Of a stretch of DNA of 7,466 nt, positions 6,689 to 7,466 are shown piece after piece (within the stretch, counting starts at the first letter, position 1; every line of letters begins with the position of its first letter). The position numbers were made by a program, and so were the translations under genes. Under the pieces are notes generated by a model, which saw only the letters and a list, made by a program, of their open reading frames with translations, did no database searches and was not told the DNA's origin. Origin of the DNA: an uncultured Ruminococcus sp. (lineage in GTDB: Bacteria; Bacillota; Clostridia; Oscillospirales; Ruminococcaceae); the NCBI GenBank assembly GCA_947178195.1, contig CAMWXM010000138.1:1-7466 (forward strand), written 5' to 3'.

Positions 6689-7466
6689 TTATACTTTATT
6701 TTTCGCCTTAATAAGCTCTATCTTCATCAGACAAAAATCAAATACATTAAGCTTGCCGTCATTATTCATATCGGCTGCCTTCCAGTTTGCAAGCTTTGTA
6801 TCCGGAATGGCTATAAGCCATTTCTGAAGCAGAACGATGTCGCTTATGTTACATTTACCGTCCTCATTTACATCACCCACAACATTAACTACATCTGTCG
6901 TAGTTGTTGTGTCTGCAGTAGTAACTCCGGTCGTAACTCCTGTGGAAGCAGTTGTTGCTTTTGTTGTAGTAGCAGCCGTTGCTTTGGTAGTGGTAGTTGT
7001 TGTTGTAGTGGTTACTGCAGGAGTTGTAAATGTTGCCGCATTCCATTTCTGGCAATTATTATTTGTAGGTGCCCACTGCTGAACGTTAGCTCCGCTTGAA
7101 GCGCTTGCGCTTGCAACCTCCACAAGGCATGCGTCCTTTGAAGCTCTTGTCATAATGTAATATGAGCCGTCGGGATTTTTAGAGAATTTAAAGAGCATTG
7201 CGCTGTCCTTTGTGGAATATTCTGCAATATTGATATTGCCGCCGTTTGAACCACTTGCGGCTCTCAGCACATAGGTCGGATTTGAATATGATCGGATATA
7301 GTAATAATTTCCGCCTCCTGCAAAAGCCTGCAATGTCCACTGCTGGCTTTTATAGTGACCTGTTGCCCATTGCTGAACATTGGTATCCGCTTCCATTTTT
7401 CCTGATTCAATATCCATAACCATTTTACTGTTTACATTTTCAAATTCATATATAACGCTTGTGTCC
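6689..7466 (-). CDS. C-terminal part of a secreted CBM13-dockerin enzyme (5' end cut by the window)
   Basis: The frame stays open to the window edge. The apparent ATG at 7423 (MVMDIESGK) is internal, because upstream codons DTSVIYEFENVNSK continue the same trefoil seen in the neighbouring gene. The visible 258 residues are a near-complete CBM13 trefoil (QQW early, degenerate middle repeat, QKW at its end), a Thr-rich linker of about 43 residues, and a dockerin with two intact calcium loops (DVNEDGKCNISD and DMNNDGKLNVFD). The trefoil differs from its neighbour's last trefoil at only three residues by eye (V/I, F/Y, E/A), and the dockerins are identical. The catalytic module should lie beyond the right edge. 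Given the context it is probably another pectin- or hemicellulose-active enzyme, but this cannot be seen. It is the most upstream gene visible in the operon. Confidence 0.9.
   Translation of the reverse strand, partial: DTSVIYEFENVNSKMVMDIESGKMEADTNVQQWATGHYKSQQWTLQAFAGGGNYYYIRSYSNPTYVLRAASGSNGGNINIAEYSTKDSAMLFKFSKNPDGSYYIMTRASKDACLVEVASASASSGANVQQWAPTNNNCQKWNAATFTTPAVTTTTTTTTTKATAATTTKATTASTGVTTGVTTADTTTTTDVVNVVGDVNEDGKCNISDIVLLQKWLIAIPDTKLANWKAADMNNDGKLNVFDFCLMKIELIKAKNKV
6896..7024 (-). repeat. Thr-rich linker (copy 2, shorter)
   Basis: Forty-three codons, mostly ACN threonine with KAT steps and a TGVTTGVTTADTT segment absent from copy 1. It is the most diverged part of the duplicated cassette and is 11 codons shorter. 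It joins the last CBM13 to the dockerin. Confidence 0.85.

Larger units (their letters stand above)
6686..7466. repeat. Long direct repeat, copy 2 (CBM13-linker-dockerin cassette)
   Basis: This is the partner of 3720-4533. In the 171-base dockerin core I count about eight differences, none changing an amino acid. The CBM13 part differs at roughly 18 sites, mostly silent. The linker diverges more and is 33 bases shorter. The match still holds at the last base of the window, so the full repeat is longer than seen here. Confidence 0.95.

Noticed and set aside
6324..6827. Plus-strand 167-codon open frame across the gene B/C junction
   Set aside because: It runs antisense to the signal peptide of gene B, the intergenic gap and the end of the gene C dockerin, so it cannot be a conserved gene.
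6689..7423. Gene C as a complete 244-residue protein starting at 7423
   Set aside because: The frame is open to the window edge, the ATG is inside a trefoil conserved with gene B, and there is no ribosome binding site or signal peptide, so it is a 5'-truncated gene.
3720..7466. The long direct repeats as the ends of an insertion element
   Set aside because: The repeats are coding sequence for CBM13 and dockerin, no transposase lies between them, and there are no terminal inverted repeats.

Overview
The window looks like a piece of a Ruminococcus-type (Clostridia, gut or rumen) genome that encodes secreted, cellulosome-style pectin-degrading enzymes. The main clue is the dockerin sequence. 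All three main genes end in a two-loop dockerin with the shared core LIA(V/I)PDTKLANWKAAD and the ending NVFDFCLMK, a style I associate with Ruminococcus albus and R. flavefaciens relatives. Moderately AT-rich DNA, Gram-positive signal peptides and strong AGGAGG ribosome binding sites agree. Genus is inferred from these features, not from a search.

Layout from left to right: bases 1-52 probably hold the last codons of a plus-strand gene, followed by a strong plus-strand terminator (61-94). Bases 95-215 are non-coding, except for a minus-strand extended -10 promoter overlapping a small palindrome (152-172) and a possible 12-codon ORF. A long perfect hairpin (216-265) terminates the minus-strand unit. 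The rest of the window is three minus-strand genes in a row. Gene C (6689-7466, 5' end cut by the window edge) has a ricin-type carbohydrate-binding trefoil and a dockerin. Gene B (3723-6665, GTG start) is a three-trefoil pectate-lyase-fold protein with a dockerin. Gene A (278-3631) is a large pectate lyase with a CBM6-like module and a dockerin. Gaps are 23 and 91 bases, no classical terminator lies between the genes, and transcription runs C to B to A, so they look like one operon.

The gene products should be exported and attached through their dockerins to cohesins on a scaffold, where two polysaccharide-lyase-fold catalytic modules act on pectin backbones held by accessory sugar-binding modules.

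The most notable points are: a nearly identical CBM13-linker-dockerin cassette at the 3' ends of genes B and C, differing by an 11-codon indel in the Thr-rich linker; a PL1-fold domain in gene B that keeps only part of the classical pectate lyase active site; a 16-bp perfect stem-loop between B and A just ahead of the gene A Shine-Dalgarno; a dockerin in gene A with a damaged second calcium loop; and two modules of gene A that I cannot assign. I saw no mobile element, CRISPR array, tRNA or rRNA.
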